From Xanthomonas sp. DAR 35659 (GTDB lineage Bacteria > Pseudomonadota > Gammaproteobacteria > Xanthomonadales > Xanthomonadaceae), in the NCBI RefSeq assembly GCF_041242975.1, contig NZ_CP162488.1, positions 4,206,001 through 4,270,000 of the forward strand: a DNA stretch of 64,000 nt, in the 5' to 3' direction. Under the pieces are notes generated by a model. That model searched no databases. It was not told where the DNA came from and was given only the letters and a program-made list of their open reading frames with translations. The position numbers and the translations under genes are program-made. How positions within the stretch are numbered: the first letter of the stretch is position 1; each line of letters starts with the position of its first letter. Of the stretch, positions 62,762-64,000 are shown in pieces.

Positions 62762-63195
62762 CGGGACGGCGCGTCGCCCGCACGACGCCACTGCAAAGTG
62801 CATGTGTGGGGCCGCACGCAACGTGTCCGCTCTAGCCATTAAAAACTGACCGCGATGCAGGCCCAGGCTGGCCGCGTGCTGTTCGGTGCGCCGCGACAGG
62901 TCATCGTTGCCGGCGGTGATCTCGCTGGCAACGGTGTTTGATCGCGTCGGAGGCGCCCTGGATCTGGCGCACGATCGCCGCCAGTTGTCCGGCGGTGGTT
63001 GGCGTGGACCTTCATGCGGCCGTAGACACCTTGCAGGCCGGCGTCGCCACGGACTCGGCCGACAGTCGCTGAGAACGCGAGCAGCGCCACGCGCGCGCCG
63101 CTCGTTCTACTGTTCGGTCCATGTGGAAGCGCGGCGCTTGACCTCAAGCAAGGTCGAGGTTCGACACTGCGCACATCCCTCCCGCGCACGCCCCG
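62762..63195. other. Degraded intergenic region
   Basis: This 434-base stretch holds a methyl-accepting chemotaxis protein fragment on the minus strand (next entry). I see no intact gene or RNA in the rest. Confidence 0.6.
62855..62995 (-). pseudogene. Fragment of a methyl-accepting chemotaxis protein gene
   Basis: The minus strand reads TPTTAGQLAAIVRQIQGASDAI and then, after an extra base near 62940 shifts the frame, NTVASEITAGNDDLSRRTEQHAASL. This is the well-known stretch after the HAMP domain and before the methylation helix of Tar/Tsr-type receptors (usually followed by EETAASMEE). Here the match stops abruptly and a stop follows. The upstream sensing part and the downstream signalling hairpin are both missing. 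Confidence 0.75.
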
Positions 63196-63807
63196 ATGTC
63201 CGCACGCCTGTCGCCCGATCTCACTTCCCCGCACGCGCGCAGCGTGCTGGTCGCCCATGCCCCCGCACACCTTTGCGCGGCGCTGCTCGCGCGCTCGCGC
63301 GACCGCCACGACGCGGCGTGCGCCGTGTGCTGGCTGGAATCGCTGAGCGCAGCGCCGGACCTGCTGTACGCGCACGACTGCGCCGCCGCGCTGTTCGACC
63401 GCGGCGCGCATCCGCGCGCGCCGGCATTGGCGTTGCGCCGCTACCGGCGCATCCGCAGCGGGGTCTCCGATCCGCAGCGCCAGCCCGGCTGCGTCGTGGT
63501 GACGCTGTTGCCGACCCGCGACGCGGCGCAGGCGCAGGCGCTCGCCGACGCCGCGTTCGCCGCATTGCAGGATGGCGCGCATGCGCTGCGCGGCCTGATC
63601 GCCTCGCATCTGCACCTGTCCGACGATGGCCGCAGCCTGCTGGACTATGCCGAATGGAACAGTGCCCAGGCGCAGCGGCGCGCCCTGCGGTGCGAACCGG
63701 AGCGACTGCCGCTGGCCTCGCATCCCGCCGCCCACGTACGCCACTACCGGCCACGCGCGCCGGCCTGGCCCGACGCGTTGGCGTCGCCTGCGCGCGCTTG
63801 GGCCTGA
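63196..63807 (+). CDS. Hypothetical protein with antibiotic-biosynthesis-monooxygenase-like fold
   Basis: A 203-residue soluble protein with no signal peptide. The middle and C-terminal part has the ABM-type pattern: a central PGCVVVTLLPTRDAAQAQALADAAFAAL strand-helix and GLIASHLHLSDDGRSLLDYAEWNSAQAQRR, where 'hLS-DGr-hhdYaeWnS' is the common motif of dimeric alpha/beta-barrel ABM proteins. The two halves may be tandem ABM-like modules. No substrate can be proposed. It begins at ATG 63196 in an otherwise degraded region. The 193 bases after it contain nothing I recognise. Confidence 0.6.
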   Translation: MSARLSPDLTSPHARSVLVAHAPAHLCAALLARSRDRHDAACAVCWLESLSAAPDLLYAHDCAAALFDRGAHPRAPALALRRYRRIRSGVSDPQRQPGCVVVTLLPTRDAAQAQALADAAFAALQDGAHALRGLIASHLHLSDDGRSLLDYAEWNSAQAQRRALRCEPERLPLASHPAAHVRHYRPRAPAWPDALASPARAWA

Positions 63808-64000
63808 GGCGTCCGCGCGGCATGCGCGCAGGCGCCGAGCACACCCACGTCGATCGCCGTGGCGCAGCGAAGCAAGAGCAGCGTCCGCTTGGCCGGCCCT
63901 GGCACGAGCCGTTCCTGCCCTGCATCGTGGCGCGCTCCCCCAACCTACGCTGCACGGACCGCGCCGATCCGCCACCGCAGGCTGTACGCCGGCCGGGCGA

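Overview
The window is a high-GC, gammaproteobacterial chromosome segment. Gene content and order point to the Xanthomonadaceae, most likely Xanthomonas: the ribosomal proteins read as xanthomonad types, a class II DAHP synthase and a SPINDLY/O-GlcNAc-transferase-like protein are present, and intergenic spacers carry two kinds of dispersed repeat. The genus call is inference; no 16S gene is present.

Layout. (1) 1-17,500: accessory and housekeeping mix. A LysR regulator cut by the window edge, a degraded stretch (fragment of an S9 peptidase, a broken lipoprotein gene), an intact exported S9 peptidase, a Cys-rich exported protein, mdh with a thioredoxin-like protein and a cyclophilin behind it, typA/bipA, a DUF2127-like membrane protein, an MscS channel, class II DAHP synthase, a TonB-dependent receptor with a palindromic operator candidate, an exported alpha/beta hydrolase, and dsbB.

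(2) 17,500-51,500: one giant, entirely minus-strand information-processing block. Read in the direction of transcription it runs: tRNA-Tyr, tRNA-Gly, tRNA-Thr, tuf2, tRNA-Trp, secE, nusG, rplK-rplA, rplJ-rplL, rpoB-rpoC; then rpsL-rpsG-fusA-tuf1 (str); then rpsJ-rplC-D-W-B-rpsS-rplV-rpsC-rplP-rpmC-rpsQ (S10); then rplN-X-E-rpsN-H-rplF-R-rpsE-rpmD-rplO-secY (spc); then rpsM-K-D-rpoA-rplQ (alpha). Order is as in enterobacteria, but the loci are fused head to tail, and rpmJ is missing between secY and rpsM. I could place promoter-like sequences ahead of tRNA-Tyr, rplK, rpsL, rpsJ and rpsM. Hairpins with T-tracts sit just after the rpsJ promoter and, unexpectedly, between rpsN and rpsH inside spc.

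(3) 51,588-58,613: a minus-strand chain TPR protein-lolB-ispE-tRNA-Gln-prs-rplY-pth-ychF, with ATGA overlaps at its head.

(4) 58,680-62,761: divergent plus-strand hemA-prfA followed by the OGT-like glycosyltransferase. (5) 62,762-64,000: a degraded chemotaxis-receptor fragment and a small ABM-like protein.

No CRISPR array, prophage, transposase or new defence system is visible. The most interesting material is non-coding: seven copies of a GGGAAT-type inverted repeat in operon spacers, promoter-proximal hairpins in ribosomal operons, an in-operon terminator in spc, and a hairpin array between tuf2 and tRNA-Trp.
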